Shown here in pieces: positions 1-9,080 of a stretch of 64,000 nucleotides of DNA. Origin of the DNA: JAFDZV01 sp966128725 (GTDB lineage: Bacteria; Bacteroidota; Ignavibacteria; OLB7); contig CBHYLN010000007.1 in NCBI GenBank assembly GCA_966128725.1, forward strand, positions 8,404 through 72,403, written 5' to 3'. Below the pieces are notes generated by a model. It ran no database searches. It worked only from the letters and a program-made list of their open reading frames with translations, and was not told the origin of the DNA. Every line of letters starts with the position of its first letter. Position 1 is the first letter of the stretch. A program made the position numbers and the translations under genes.

Positions 1-57
1 GGTGACAAACGAGAGGCTGGCAAGGAGCACAGGAAGGAGACGGGCGGGGAAGCGCAT
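1..57 (-). CDS. 5' end of an exported protein, cut by the window edge
   Basis: Only the first 19 codons are present. An ATG at 57 opens MRFPARLLPVLLASLSFVT, a basic N-terminus followed by a hydrophobic stretch, as in a Sec signal peptide. The frame runs off the left edge. The start lies only 9 nt downstream of the stop of the barrel gene to its right, on the same strand, so the two are probably co-transcribed. The function cannot be read from this fragment. Export is inferred from the signal-like N-terminus only. Confidence 0.55.
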   Translation of the reverse strand, partial: MRFPARLLPVLLASLSFVT

Positions 58-66
58 GTGGTTCGA

Positions 67-873
67 TTAGTCCCCGATATTGTACATGATGCTGAACGTC
101 CCGAGCAATCCGGTCTGCTTCATCTCCTCCGGACGGTCCAGAATCGATGTCAGCGGATGATTGACAATCACCTCGGGGTTGAACGCAAGACGGCCAATGC
201 GCAGCAGGAATCCACCGCCGCCACGGACATCGAAGGCAAATCCCTGGTAGGTTGAAAAGGGAACATCGCTCAGCAGTTCGTGTCCGGCCGAACGAGTGTC
301 GTTGTAGGTGTACGGTTGCGGGCCGATAATCTGCTCCGAGTAGTCATAACGTCCGCCCAGCATGTAGCTGGCCCCGCCACCCCCTATCAGATACAGGCCG
401 GTACCGAACAATTCCACGCCCACGGTGAGTTCTCCGGTAAGCGCCGCGAATCGCGCGTCAACGTAGCCTTCCTCCTGAAGCGTGATGATCGAGTCGTTCG
501 CGCCACGCACCGGCGTTCCCGGCAGCGATGTTGTGAACGTCACGGGGCGCGGTTCGTAGCGGATGCGGGGCGAAAGGAATATCCACCGATTGAAATAGAT
601 CATTGCCTTCGCGCCGGCGGTAATGCCGTATCCAACGCCGTCGTTGAACGACGCACAGGTGGTTGCCCCGTCGGAGATGGAAAAGGAGCCCTTGTCGGAC
701 CAGCGACCATATCCGCCCTCGAACCCAGCCCAAAGCGGGATCGGGATCGGTTTGGGATAGAGCACGTTGTCGTACTTGGTTCCGCCCTGCGCCAATGCCG
801 ACGGATGCAAGGCTGGGATAAGCGCAAGCGCTGCAAGCATCGCGGCCGCGATCGCCGGGCGAAGTTGCACCAT
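67..873 (-). CDS. Predicted outer-membrane beta-barrel protein
   Basis: This 268-residue protein begins MVQLRPAIAAAMLAALALIP and has a signal peptide ending near ALAQ. The rest alternates short hydrophobic and polar strands rich in Gly, Tyr and aromatic residues, for example near LYLIGGGGASYMLGG, and ends in the strand-like FSIMYNIGD. This fits an outer-membrane barrel of the PorT/OmpA-N type. No OmpA peptidoglycan-binding domain is present. The frame is open upstream to 1026, but those residues are not hydrophobic, so the ATG at 873 that opens the signal peptide was chosen; an ATG at 939 is the alternative. The gene lies head-to-tail with the exported protein at the left edge. The protein truncated at the right edge of the window has a similar layout. 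Function is unknown. Confidence 0.6.
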   Translation of the reverse strand: MVQLRPAIAAAMLAALALIPALHPSALAQGGTKYDNVLYPKPIPIPLWAGFEGGYGRWSDKGSFSISDGATTCASFNDGVGYGITAGAKAMIYFNRWIFLSPRIRYEPRPVTFTTSLPGTPVRGANDSIITLQEEGYVDARFAALTGELTVGVELFGTGLYLIGGGGASYMLGGRYDYSEQIIGPQPYTYNDTRSAGHELLSDVPFSTYQGFAFDVRGGGGFLLRIGRLAFNPEVIVNHPLTSILDRPEEMKQTGLLGTFSIMYNIGD

Positions 874-1051
874 GCGGTGCCACCCAGCCTGCACGCGGGC
901 CGATGATGTTGAACCCGAAGTTGTATTCTGGTGCTCCATACCTGGGCAATCGATGACAGTGACAGAACGAACGGCCGGTTGGCGCATGGTGTGCCCAGTG
1001 CAACCGGCCTTCGCGATGTCGTTCACAGTTCGTCGGTGCTTATTGCGCCGA

Positions 1052-3763
1052 TCAGCGGGCGATCAGGATTCGACGGAAGTACGTGGCACCGGCGTTGTCG
1101 CGCACCACGATGCTGTATGCGCCCGAGGGCGCGCCGGCCATATCCAGCACAAGCTCGTTCCGCCCGGATTCCAATGGGCGATCCGCGATCGTTCGCAGCA
1201 TGCGGCCATCGGCAGCGTACACGGCAACGTCGATCGTGGTCTGGTCGGTCGCGTTGATCGGCAGCGTCACGAAGGTGCCGTTGGCGGGTGTCGGCGTGGC
1301 GTCGCCAACACTGATCTTGGCGGCCAGCCCGGGCGTTACAGGCCGGGTGGAGCGGAAACATGTGCTGTCGAACGCGATCATGCCCGCGTTATCCAGCCGT
1401 GTCCGCGGGTTGTTGTCGGCGAAGTTCCCGGCCACAACCTCCACAGTGCTGCCCAGCGAGTCACCGCGCAGCACCATGAACTCCATGCGCGCCAGTTCGC
1501 CGCCGCCCGGTATACGGCTGCCGGTTGAGGTGAACTCAACCGTCGCATACCGTGGCCCGAATGTCACACCCTTGCTTACGCGCACCGTGCTGGAGCCTGA
1601 GGCATTGCCTGGCTGCACCCCGCGCAGGTCAAGCATTGACTTGTTCCAGCGGACGCTGTAGGTAATGCTGTCCACCGAATACGTGGTCAGCGATGTGTCC
1701 ACATATACCGGCAGTGTCACAAGCTGACCCGGCAGGCCGATGCGTTCGTCGGTGATCCGGATGTTGGCGGCCGAGTAGGCGGCGCCACGGAGCTGCGATA
1801 CCGTTGTCTGGCCATCGCAGTTGTTGTAGAAGAACGACACCTTGCCGTTGCGCATGCGGATCTGTTCCGGTGTGAAGCATACCGTAAGCGTAACCTGCCC
1901 TCCCTCCTGGATAACAATCGGGAACCGGATGCCCGGTGCCAGCGAGAACTCGTTGGTTGGGGTGCCAATCAAGGTTGAGAACTCGGCGCTGTCGAGCCGG
2001 GCATCACCTTCGCCGGCGTTGGTGATCGTAAGCCCGTGGCAGATGTTTCCGCCAAGGTATACCGAGTCGAACACGACTTCGCTCGAGGAAACCAGGAACG
2101 GCGAAAGCACCTTGATCTGGAATGGTTCGCGTGTCTTGGCGCCCCGGCTCAGGATATCGGTAATGGCCTCGAACGCCGATTGCAGCGTGCTGCAATCATT
2201 GTCGGTGGCATCGTAGGCAACGCCGCCCGATGTGGTAGCCAGCGATTGCAGGTAGGCCCGCCCGCCCTTGTTCGGATCCAGTCCGATGCCGATGGTGAAC
2301 ACACGAATACCGCGTGCGCGGGCTCGCGCGGCCACCTGATTGATCGGGAAGTTGCGTTGATCGTCGGTGTCGGCCTCGCCGTCGGTGATCAGCACGATAA
2401 CGCGGTTGGACAGCGGGCTGGCAGCCAGCACGTCAACCATGTGTTCCACCGCTTCGCCGGTTGGCGTGCCCGCCTGTGGCGTAAGGGCGCTTACCGCGTT
2501 CTGCGCCGTTACGCGCGACACATTGTTGATAAAGGCAAGCGCGAAGATATCGCGGATGATCGATCGGATGCCGAACTGATCGGTTGAATACGTGGTAATG
2601 GCCAACTGGTCGCGAATGCCGATTGCCGGCAGATACAGCAGCGCACGGCCGATGAAATTGTTCGCCTGGATGATTGCCTGCGCCATGCGCGAGCTGCGCG
2701 TTGCGCCGCAATACATGTCCTGCTTCATGCTGCCGCTTACGTCGATCACCATGCCGAAGGCGATGGAACTGCGCGTGTTGCTGGTGATCTCCAGCGTATC
2801 ACGGTGCATGCCGCGCGTGCGGCTGGTGATGCAGATCTGCAGGTCGCGCGAATCCTGCGGTGCGATGATAAACGGCGTTGGGGGCGGATTCGTGAGCGTG
2901 TAGCCCATGGTCCCCAGCACCCATGCGATGTTCTCGATAATCAGCGGCGCGTTGCCAACGTTCGAGAACGTCATGTATGTACAACGCGAGGAGTCGCACG
3001 GGATCTGCTCGTTGTTGGCCGGGTTGAACCCGGTTTTGCTGACGCGCAGCACCGCGCCGGTGCCAATCAGATCGGTGACGCCGTTGAACCCAAGCCGCAG
3101 CGTGGTGCTGCAGTTGGCGTCGACATCAACCTGTACCGAGTACACGCCCGTGCTGTCCGGCATGAAGCGTACCGTGATGGTTACCGAATCGCCGGGAGCG
3201 ATCGTATCCGGAAGCTGGCTGATCAGCTTGAACGGGGTTGGAATCGTCAGGTTCGACGCGTCCATGATGAACGGCCGTTCCCCCGTGTTTCGGATGACCA
3301 TTGTCCGGTCGGACGTGAACGTTGGATTGGTCTTCGGGAAGTTCAATACACCCGGAACGGCATCCAACACCGGCCCCAAACCCGTGCCCACCAGGCGGAT
3401 ACGGAGCGTATCAACACCGGTCGCCGTTGTAATCAGCACCGTAACCGAATCGCTGATCGTACCACGCCGGCGAGGCGTGCAACAGATCGGCACGGATACG
3501 CGCGAGGATGGATTGATGGTTGCGGGGAGTTTGAAGCTGGAATCCAGCGAGAAGCTGACCCCTTCAAGAAACGTGATGGAGGTCACCTGCGTCGGTGTCG
3601 CGCTGGAGTTGTTGAGCACCACCGAGTCACATACCGTGGAATCGCATGGAACAGGTGGAAAGGTGATCTTTAACGGCTGTGCAACCAGTTTCCCGGCAAG
3701 GGGCACAAGCAACGCGATCAGGGCAGCAAGAACAACAGCAGATCGTAGCCGAATAATCACCAT
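1052..3763 (-). CDS. T9SS-exported von Willebrand A protein with anchor-D-like and cohesin-like domains
   Basis: This 903-residue surface protein has a signal peptide (VVLAALIALLVPLAGKLVAQ). It is followed by several choice-of-anchor-D/ASPM-like beta repeats (for example PGDSVTITVRFMPDSTG). A von Willebrand A domain follows at about residues 335-530, with the MIDAS motif DVSGS at 341-345. After a further beta repeat there is a region resembling cohesin (about 700-830, with GGGELARMEFMV), and then a Por/T9SS type A sorting domain ending FRRILIAR. The ATG at 3763 is preceded by AGGAG at suitable spacing. The open frame further upstream lacks a signal peptide. vWA domains usually bind metal and protein ligands, so a surface adhesion or scaffolding role is inferred. 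No partner such as a dockerin protein was recognised nearby. Confidence 0.8.
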   Translation of the reverse strand: MVIIRLRSAVVLAALIALLVPLAGKLVAQPLKITFPPVPCDSTVCDSVVLNNSSATPTQVTSITFLEGVSFSLDSSFKLPATINPSSRVSVPICCTPRRRGTISDSVTVLITTATGVDTLRIRLVGTGLGPVLDAVPGVLNFPKTNPTFTSDRTMVIRNTGERPFIMDASNLTIPTPFKLISQLPDTIAPGDSVTITVRFMPDSTGVYSVQVDVDANCSTTLRLGFNGVTDLIGTGAVLRVSKTGFNPANNEQIPCDSSRCTYMTFSNVGNAPLIIENIAWVLGTMGYTLTNPPPTPFIIAPQDSRDLQICITSRTRGMHRDTLEITSNTRSSIAFGMVIDVSGSMKQDMYCGATRSSRMAQAIIQANNFIGRALLYLPAIGIRDQLAITTYSTDQFGIRSIIRDIFALAFINNVSRVTAQNAVSALTPQAGTPTGEAVEHMVDVLAASPLSNRVIVLITDGEADTDDQRNFPINQVAARARARGIRVFTIGIGLDPNKGGRAYLQSLATTSGGVAYDATDNDCSTLQSAFEAITDILSRGAKTREPFQIKVLSPFLVSSSEVVFDSVYLGGNICHGLTITNAGEGDARLDSAEFSTLIGTPTNEFSLAPGIRFPIVIQEGGQVTLTVCFTPEQIRMRNGKVSFFYNNCDGQTTVSQLRGAAYSAANIRITDERIGLPGQLVTLPVYVDTSLTTYSVDSITYSVRWNKSMLDLRGVQPGNASGSSTVRVSKGVTFGPRYATVEFTSTGSRIPGGGELARMEFMVLRGDSLGSTVEVVAGNFADNNPRTRLDNAGMIAFDSTCFRSTRPVTPGLAAKISVGDATPTPANGTFVTLPINATDQTTIDVAVYAADGRMLRTIADRPLESGRNELVLDMAGAPSGAYSIVVRDNAGATYFRRILIAR

Positions 3764-4361
3764 AAAACCGCTCCTATAAGCGTGACACGCGGACGGGTCG
3801 TTACCGAGAAACGGGGTGAGGGACCCTGTCAACCTCTGAGCAACGGCGCCTGCACTGGGCGAGGGCGCCACGTTCGAAGGGGAAAAGGGAAGGGAAGATA
3901 TCGCCGCGCGCCCTCAATCCCAATACCACGGTTCCGTTTGTGAGACTGCGTTGGTATCGACTGCATAACACTTACGGTACCGGTCATGTCACGTTTTGTG
4001 CCATTGACGCCGGCTGTCCGTTTGCCTTCCGTTCGCAATGCCGTGGCCCCGGCTTGGCGCCCATCTCGCCCACTGTCTTCCCTTCCACGGCGGCAGAGCC
4101 CACGCGGCATCTTCCGCGGGCTTGTCCGTGTCGACGGGCACGTTCGCGGGTACGCCGGCAGGGCGGGAGAACGGGGAAATATCCGGTGGATGTCAGCCGC
4201 GCCCCTGATTGCCGCGGAGCGAGCATGTTGCAGAGTACCGCATTCGATGGCGATATATCGTCGCGCCCCTTAGCGGTAGATCGTCCTGGAGGGTGCGGAG
4301 TAACGCGTAGTGGGACGAAACCCCCATCGGGATGCCGGTCGTATTCGCCGAACCCGGGGTC
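3764..4361. other. Intergenic region upstream of the vWA gene
   Basis: No convincing gene was seen in these roughly 600 bases. Open frames on both strands are short, basic and low in complexity, as expected of random GC-rich DNA. The right part of the transcription unit for the vWA gene must start here, and its Shine-Dalgarno sequence (AGGAG) lies just before 3763. No clear terminator was found after the DUF3592-like gene that ends at 4362. Confidence 0.4.
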
Positions 4362-4760
4362 TTATGCGCGGAGTCGTGCCCGGGCAAGGCGCCAGTGGTA
4401 TGCGATGCCCGGCTCGGCGGGATAGGCGATGGTGCGGTTGGTGTTATCGATGAGCACGGGAACGGTGCTGCGCGGTACAAGCGAAACAAGGCCGGCGGTG
4501 TAGGCGCGCCAATACACCGTGGTTTGATAGCTGCCTCCGTCTGGCTGAAGGATCTCGATTGCAACCGCGACCCCCACGAACCGGCCGGCCGAATCGCGCC
4601 CGTTCATGCCTGCCTCCGACACCGCCAGTATCGTCCCTGTGACCCGTACTGCTCGTGCAAGCCGTTGCCGGCGGACGCGGGCAACAATACCATTGCGGCA
4701 GGCAACCGCGAGCACGCCCGCGATTGCAACTGCCGCAATACATAGCGCCGGATTGTTCAC
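4362..4760 (-). CDS. Small membrane protein, DUF3592-like
   Basis: This 132-residue protein starts at a GTG (4760), with GAGG a few bases upstream. It opens with one hydrophobic segment (ALCIAAVAIAGVLAVAC). A soluble part follows, with a beta pattern and the ending expected of DUF3592 proteins (VPVLIDNTNRTIAYP). The start is 16 nt after the stop of the T9SS metalloprotease gene upstream, so it is probably its operon partner. A longer frame up to 4895 overlaps the protease gene and was not used. DUF3592 proteins have no established biochemical role. The assignment rests on motif resemblance alone. Confidence 0.55.
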   Translation of the reverse strand: MNNPALCIAAVAIAGVLAVACRNGIVARVRRQRLARAVRVTGTILAVSEAGMNGRDSAGRFVGVAVAIEILQPDGGSYQTTVYWRAYTAGLVSLVPRSTVPVLIDNTNRTIAYPAEPGIAYHWRLARARLRA

Positions 4761-4776
4761 CGTGCCTCGGCGTTTG

Positions 4777-6531
4777 TCATCGTGCAACGGAGACCGTGGA
4801 GATTGCCGTTGCTGCTCCCTGTTCCAGCCGCAGCAGATATGTGCCTGAGGCAAGCCCGTCGCCGGGGAGCGTTGCAACATGTTCGCCCTCGGCAAGCTGT
4901 TCGGCTGCCACCAACGTGCTCACGACACTTCCTTGCAGGTCGAACACCCGAAGCGTGACCGGCCTGGATCCTGTTGTGCGGTAGCGGATCACTGCCGGGC
5001 CCGACGCCGGGTTTGGGGCCACCGACGTAAACGCCAGTCTCTGCGTTCCGGCGGTGGCGTCGTCCACGCCCGTGGTAACGCCTTCAGCCGTCCACCGAAT
5101 CGTTTGTGCGTTGAACGAAAGGTTGATCACCACAAGCATGATCTTCGAGTACGCTACATCCTGGCCCAGAACGTTGTCGACATTGTTTGCCAGTGGTTTG
5201 ATCTCGGCTATCTGCGTGCCGCGATACAGTATGGCCATCACCGCGTAGGGCTGCCCTGCCTGGAATCGGATTTTCAAGCCACCCGGCGTGCCAAGCGTAT
5301 ACAGGTTGTAGATGGCGGCGTACTGCTGCACGATGGCCTCGCCGGTGGCGGGGATCTGGTTGGCGTAGGTGTTGGTCACCTTCGCCGCCGAGTTCGAGAG
5401 CGAGCGCCGCCACACGTAATGCGAGTCGGGATAGTTCCGAACCACGTAGCAGGTTGTCCAGAACCCGCGCATCATGCTCTGCCAGTCCTTGGGCAGGCCA
5501 ATACCCGCGAACGCATCGGACAATCGGTCAACATCGCCGGATGTGGAGGCCACCAGCTTGGTGACAAACGCCTCACCGTATTGTTCGTACGCATAGCGCA
5601 TGAAGCACAGCGCGCGCTGATAGTCGATCTCCAGAAGGTTGCCGTCGCCCGTGCTCCAACGCAGCAGGGCCGTGTTGGTGTTGCTCAGGAAATTGGCGTT
5701 GGTGCGGTCGTAGTATCCGCACAGAGTGCTGGCCAACTCGCTGCAGCCCTCGTTGTAGAAGATCTCGCTGTCGGGGTTGAGATTGAAATGGATCAGGTGC
5801 TGGTACTCGTGCGCGATCGTGCTTAACACGCTGTTCAACGCGGTGGCATTCTGATTGCCAAGCCCCTGGCGGGTGTCGATGTACAGCAGGTTCATCTTGT
5901 TCGAGCCGGGGTTGTCCGTCTGATCCCACGGTGAGAAGTACCCAAGCGTGACCCCGTTGGTCACGTCCTCCTTGATATCGGTCAGCAGGAAATCCTCCAC
6001 GTTGGGCGTGACATCATCGAAGCGATTCGCCGGTGGCAGCCCGAACACCGCCTCGTCGTTTTCGATAATCCCCAGCGCCGGATTTCGCGAGGCCGCCGAG
6101 GTCGAGGTGTCCAGCGCGCGTGCCATCGTCGCGATTGTGGCCTTGCGTACAAAGCCGGTATCGCGGAGATCCACCCATATGCGGGCGCGGCGTCCGTCGA
6201 ACACCAGCTTCGCGGTCACCTCCTCGAACATGTCGGTAAGCTGATTGCGGACCTGAAAGACGTTGGTTATGTCGTCGGCGACCGAAAGCATCCGGGCCGC
6301 GGCCGGCCGTTTGCTTCGTTCGATCATCCGCCGGTACAGCTCCGGATTCTTCTTGGCGGTATTGTACAGGGCATCGGCCTCGCGGCCATCCCCCATCTGA
6401 ATCATGCCGCATGCGCCGCGCCCGGGCGCATGGTTATGCACATCGGGCAGGAAGCGTTGTTGTGCCACCCCGAACTGGGCCGTGGCAATCATGAGCGCGG
6501 TCGCGAGCAATGGCAGTACGCGAAATCCCAT
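4777..6531 (-). CDS. T9SS-exported HExxH metalloprotease, copy 1
   Basis: This 584-residue secreted protein begins MGFRVLPLLATALMIATAQF (signal peptide, cleavage near GVAQQ). It has a zinc metallopeptidase motif HEYQH at 241-245, followed 15-20 residues later by NEGCSE, which supplies a possible third Glu ligand as in gluzincins such as the M30 hyicolysin type. The C-terminal 80 residues form a Por/T9SS type A sorting domain (LAFTSVAPNPASGP through TISTVSVAR). The ATG at 6531 follows AGGAG. A paralogue sharing conserved blocks (YFSPWDQTDNPGSNKMNLLYID) lies immediately upstream. The protein presumably cleaves proteins at or outside the cell surface. Substrate is unknown. Confidence 0.8.
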   Translation of the reverse strand: MGFRVLPLLATALMIATAQFGVAQQRFLPDVHNHAPGRGACGMIQMGDGREADALYNTAKKNPELYRRMIERSKRPAAARMLSVADDITNVFQVRNQLTDMFEEVTAKLVFDGRRARIWVDLRDTGFVRKATIATMARALDTSTSAASRNPALGIIENDEAVFGLPPANRFDDVTPNVEDFLLTDIKEDVTNGVTLGYFSPWDQTDNPGSNKMNLLYIDTRQGLGNQNATALNSVLSTIAHEYQHLIHFNLNPDSEIFYNEGCSELASTLCGYYDRTNANFLSNTNTALLRWSTGDGNLLEIDYQRALCFMRYAYEQYGEAFVTKLVASTSGDVDRLSDAFAGIGLPKDWQSMMRGFWTTCYVVRNYPDSHYVWRRSLSNSAAKVTNTYANQIPATGEAIVQQYAAIYNLYTLGTPGGLKIRFQAGQPYAVMAILYRGTQIAEIKPLANNVDNVLGQDVAYSKIMLVVINLSFNAQTIRWTAEGVTTGVDDATAGTQRLAFTSVAPNPASGPAVIRYRTTGSRPVTLRVFDLQGSVVSTLVAAEQLAEGEHVATLPGDGLASGTYLLRLEQGAATAISTVSVAR

Positions 6532-6760
6532 CACATGTCTCCTGATTCTGGTTCCTGGGCCCCCGGGGGCGAATACACCGGCATTACAGATCCCGAAGGA
6601 TCAGGCTGGCAGGCTGCCGGCGCACAACGATGCGGAAGATAGGAAGGTACGGGGCAACGGACCTGCGCGCGCATGTGGCCGGCAGCGCGCCCTGGCGCGC
6701 CGGGCCGGTCGCTAGGCCCCCTTAACGGGGAGCGTCGCCAACCATACCCCTTGAAACGTC

Positions 6761-6799
6761 ACAGCCCCTCGGCTCCCGGTTACAGGGAGGAGGGGCTGT
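6761..6799 (-). terminator. Hairpin terminator between the two metalloprotease genes
   Basis: ACAGCCCCTC (6761-6770) pairs with GAGGGGCTGT (6790-6799). An inner CTCCC/GGGAG pair extends this into an almost continuous 15-bp stem with a two-base bulge. It lies 24-62 nt beyond the stop of the upstream metalloprotease gene. No strong U-run follows, so the call rests on the stem and its position. It suggests the two paralogues are transcribed separately. Confidence 0.6.
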
Positions 6800-6822
6800 T
6801 GTGATAATCCCGTGATCGGCGG

Positions 6823-8571
6823 TTACCGTGCCACTACCAGCGTACGACTGGTGGTGACATTGTTCTGCGTAACACGGACGAAGTACGTGCCGGCCGGCAT
6901 GTCGGATGTCTCGAATCCGATATGGTGGGCGCCGGCCTCGAACATGCCGTCGGAGGCAAGCGTGCGCACCAGGGCGCCACGGACATCGTAGATGCGAACC
7001 GATGCCGTTCCTGCGGTTGCGGTCGTGAAGTCGATCGACGCATGATTGTTCGCAGGGTTGGGCATCAAGCCATTGATCGCAAGCGACCCGGCCAGGCTGG
7101 TGGGATCGTTCACACCAAGCGTGACGCTTGATACATCCCACTTCACCGTCTGGCCGTTGAACGCAAGGTTCGCGACGGCGAACACGATCTTGTCGTACGT
7201 GGCATACGTGCCGATGGTGTACTCCACGTTGTTGTCAAGCTGCCATACTTCGGCGACGGCCGAACCCTTATACAGGATTGCCATCGTCCGTATCGGCTGG
7301 CCTGCGTGGAAGTTTACCTTCAGCGCGCCGGGCTTGTTGTATACCAGGTAGACCGAGGCGTACTGCTGCACGTTGATGCTTCCGGAATCCGGATACGGCA
7401 TGTTGTACGACCCATGGGCCGTAGGCGTTGTGCTGGAAAGCCTGCGCGTGTAGGCGTACGGGGCGTTGAACTTGCCAACGTAGTTGGCCACCACCCACGA
7501 GCTGAACAGGTCGCGCCAGTCGCGGTTGTCGCCGATCTGCTGCAATGCGTCGCTCACGCGGTCCATTGCGGTTGTCTTTGTGGCGGCAAACGCGGTCAGG
7601 AACTTCTCGCCGCACTGCTCGGTGATGTAATGCACGAACGTCATGGCGCGCTCGTAGTCCAGCAGCACCTTCGTGCCGTCGTTCGAGTTCCAGCCCAGGA
7701 ATGGCAGGTTCGTGTTCTTCAGGTAGTTGCTGTTGCTGCGGGTAATGTAGCCGTTCAGGATGCTGGCAACTTCGCTGCATCCCTCGTTGAAGAACACCTC
7801 GCTCTGGCTGTTGGTGCGATAATGGATCAAATGCTGGAATTCGTGCGCCAGGGTATTGAGCAGCTCGGCGATGTTCGCGGCCGACTGGTTGCCCAGCCCT
7901 TCCACGCAGTCGATGTACAGCAGGTTCATCTTGTTGGAGCCGGGGTTGTCCGTCTGATCCCACGGCGAGAAGTAACCGCCGACAAACGCGCCGATCAATC
8001 CGTCCTTGATATCGGTCAGGAAGAAGTCCTGAACTTCCGGGGCGGTTTCGTCGAACGCATTGGGCGGAGCCGTGCCGAACACCTGCTCGTCGTTCTCGAT
8101 GATGCTGAGCGCGGGATTGCGCGAGTTGCTGGGCGTTACCGAATCCACGCCGCGTGCAAGCGCGTTGATCGTTGTCTGCTTGACCTTCGTCTTGAATGCG
8201 TTATCCACCCAGATGCGGGCGCGGCGACCCGAGTAGACCAGCGTACCGGTTACCGGATCGTAGTTGCCGGTGACACGGTTGCGCACAACAAATGTGTTCT
8301 CGATGTCGTCGGCAACGCGCTGCACATTGGCATTGGCTGGCCGCTTTGCGCGCTCAAGCAACTGACGGTAGAATGTGGGGTTCGTGCGGGCCGTGTTCGC
8401 CAGCGCCTCACGATCCTTGCCGTCGTTGAAAACGTGGTACCCGCAAACCGGACCACCGGCGGAGAGATGGTCATCGGCCGTAGTGCTTGCCGGCGTCTGC
8501 GCCATCGCAACCGATGTGGCAATTGCCCACAACAGGCCGAATGTTGCAAATCGGTAGAATGATCGGGACAT
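6823..8571 (-). CDS. T9SS-exported HExxH metalloprotease, copy 2
   Basis: This 582-residue protein is a paralogue of the downstream gene. It has a signal peptide (MSRSFYRFATFGLLWAIATS, cleavage near AMAQ), zinc motif HEFQH at 243-247, the downstream NEGCSEVAS block, and the same DNPGSNKMNLLYID stretch. It ends in a T9SS type A domain (LMPNPANNHASI through SRTLVVAR). The frame continues 13 codons upstream to a GTG at 8610, but the ATG at 8571 begins the signal peptide directly. A terminator separates it from copy 1. Sequence divergence outside the catalytic blocks suggests an old duplication. An extracellular gluzincin-type protease is the best reading, with the substrate unknown. Confidence 0.8.
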   Translation of the reverse strand: MSRSFYRFATFGLLWAIATSVAMAQTPASTTADDHLSAGGPVCGYHVFNDGKDREALANTARTNPTFYRQLLERAKRPANANVQRVADDIENTFVVRNRVTGNYDPVTGTLVYSGRRARIWVDNAFKTKVKQTTINALARGVDSVTPSNSRNPALSIIENDEQVFGTAPPNAFDETAPEVQDFFLTDIKDGLIGAFVGGYFSPWDQTDNPGSNKMNLLYIDCVEGLGNQSAANIAELLNTLAHEFQHLIHYRTNSQSEVFFNEGCSEVASILNGYITRSNSNYLKNTNLPFLGWNSNDGTKVLLDYERAMTFVHYITEQCGEKFLTAFAATKTTAMDRVSDALQQIGDNRDWRDLFSSWVVANYVGKFNAPYAYTRRLSSTTPTAHGSYNMPYPDSGSINVQQYASVYLVYNKPGALKVNFHAGQPIRTMAILYKGSAVAEVWQLDNNVEYTIGTYATYDKIVFAVANLAFNGQTVKWDVSSVTLGVNDPTSLAGSLAINGLMPNPANNHASIDFTTATAGTASVRIYDVRGALVRTLASDGMFEAGAHHIGFETSDMPAGTYFVRVTQNNVTTSRTLVVAR

Positions 8572-9080
8572 AGTCGTACGCTGCTCCAGATTGTATGTAT
8601 TCGATGACACGTCCTGCTGGTACTACATCACACTGTGCGGACACTGAGGCCATGCCGGTCCACCAAGCGAACATCGGTTCGTAGGCGCTGCCGATGGCGC
8701 TGCCACTACGGACACATGCTTCTTAATAGAAGGGTCAGTTCGAGCCAGATTGTACGCGCGAAGGCAGGATTACCGGAATGGTTCACGAATGGTGACGGTT
8801 CCGGGAGTGGGTTCGCGTTTGCAAATATCGCTTACGGGGGAGCATCGGCCAACTTATTTTGCGGTCACCGTGCGCATGACCCGCATCCCGGTTGGCGCGG
8901 CGTACCACGGTATTTGCACAACCACGCGGCCCCAGATATCCCCCCTCCGGTCAATTGGGGGGCTGCGGTGCCAACGTTCCGGCTCTCCGATCCATCAACA
9001 TGCAAACCGCAATGGGATCGGTTCGTGTGCCATTCAGGCCCGAACCGTGACACTGCCATGGTTTGACCGAACGAGAGATC
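8572..9080. other. Divergent promoter region
   Basis: These roughly 510 bases separate the leftward metalloprotease gene from the rightward TPR-LuxR gene and must carry both promoters. Open frames here are short and unconvincing. No exact Bacteroidota-type -33 TTTG / -7 TAnnTTTG pair was found by eye, and no hairpin stands out. Confidence 0.4.
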
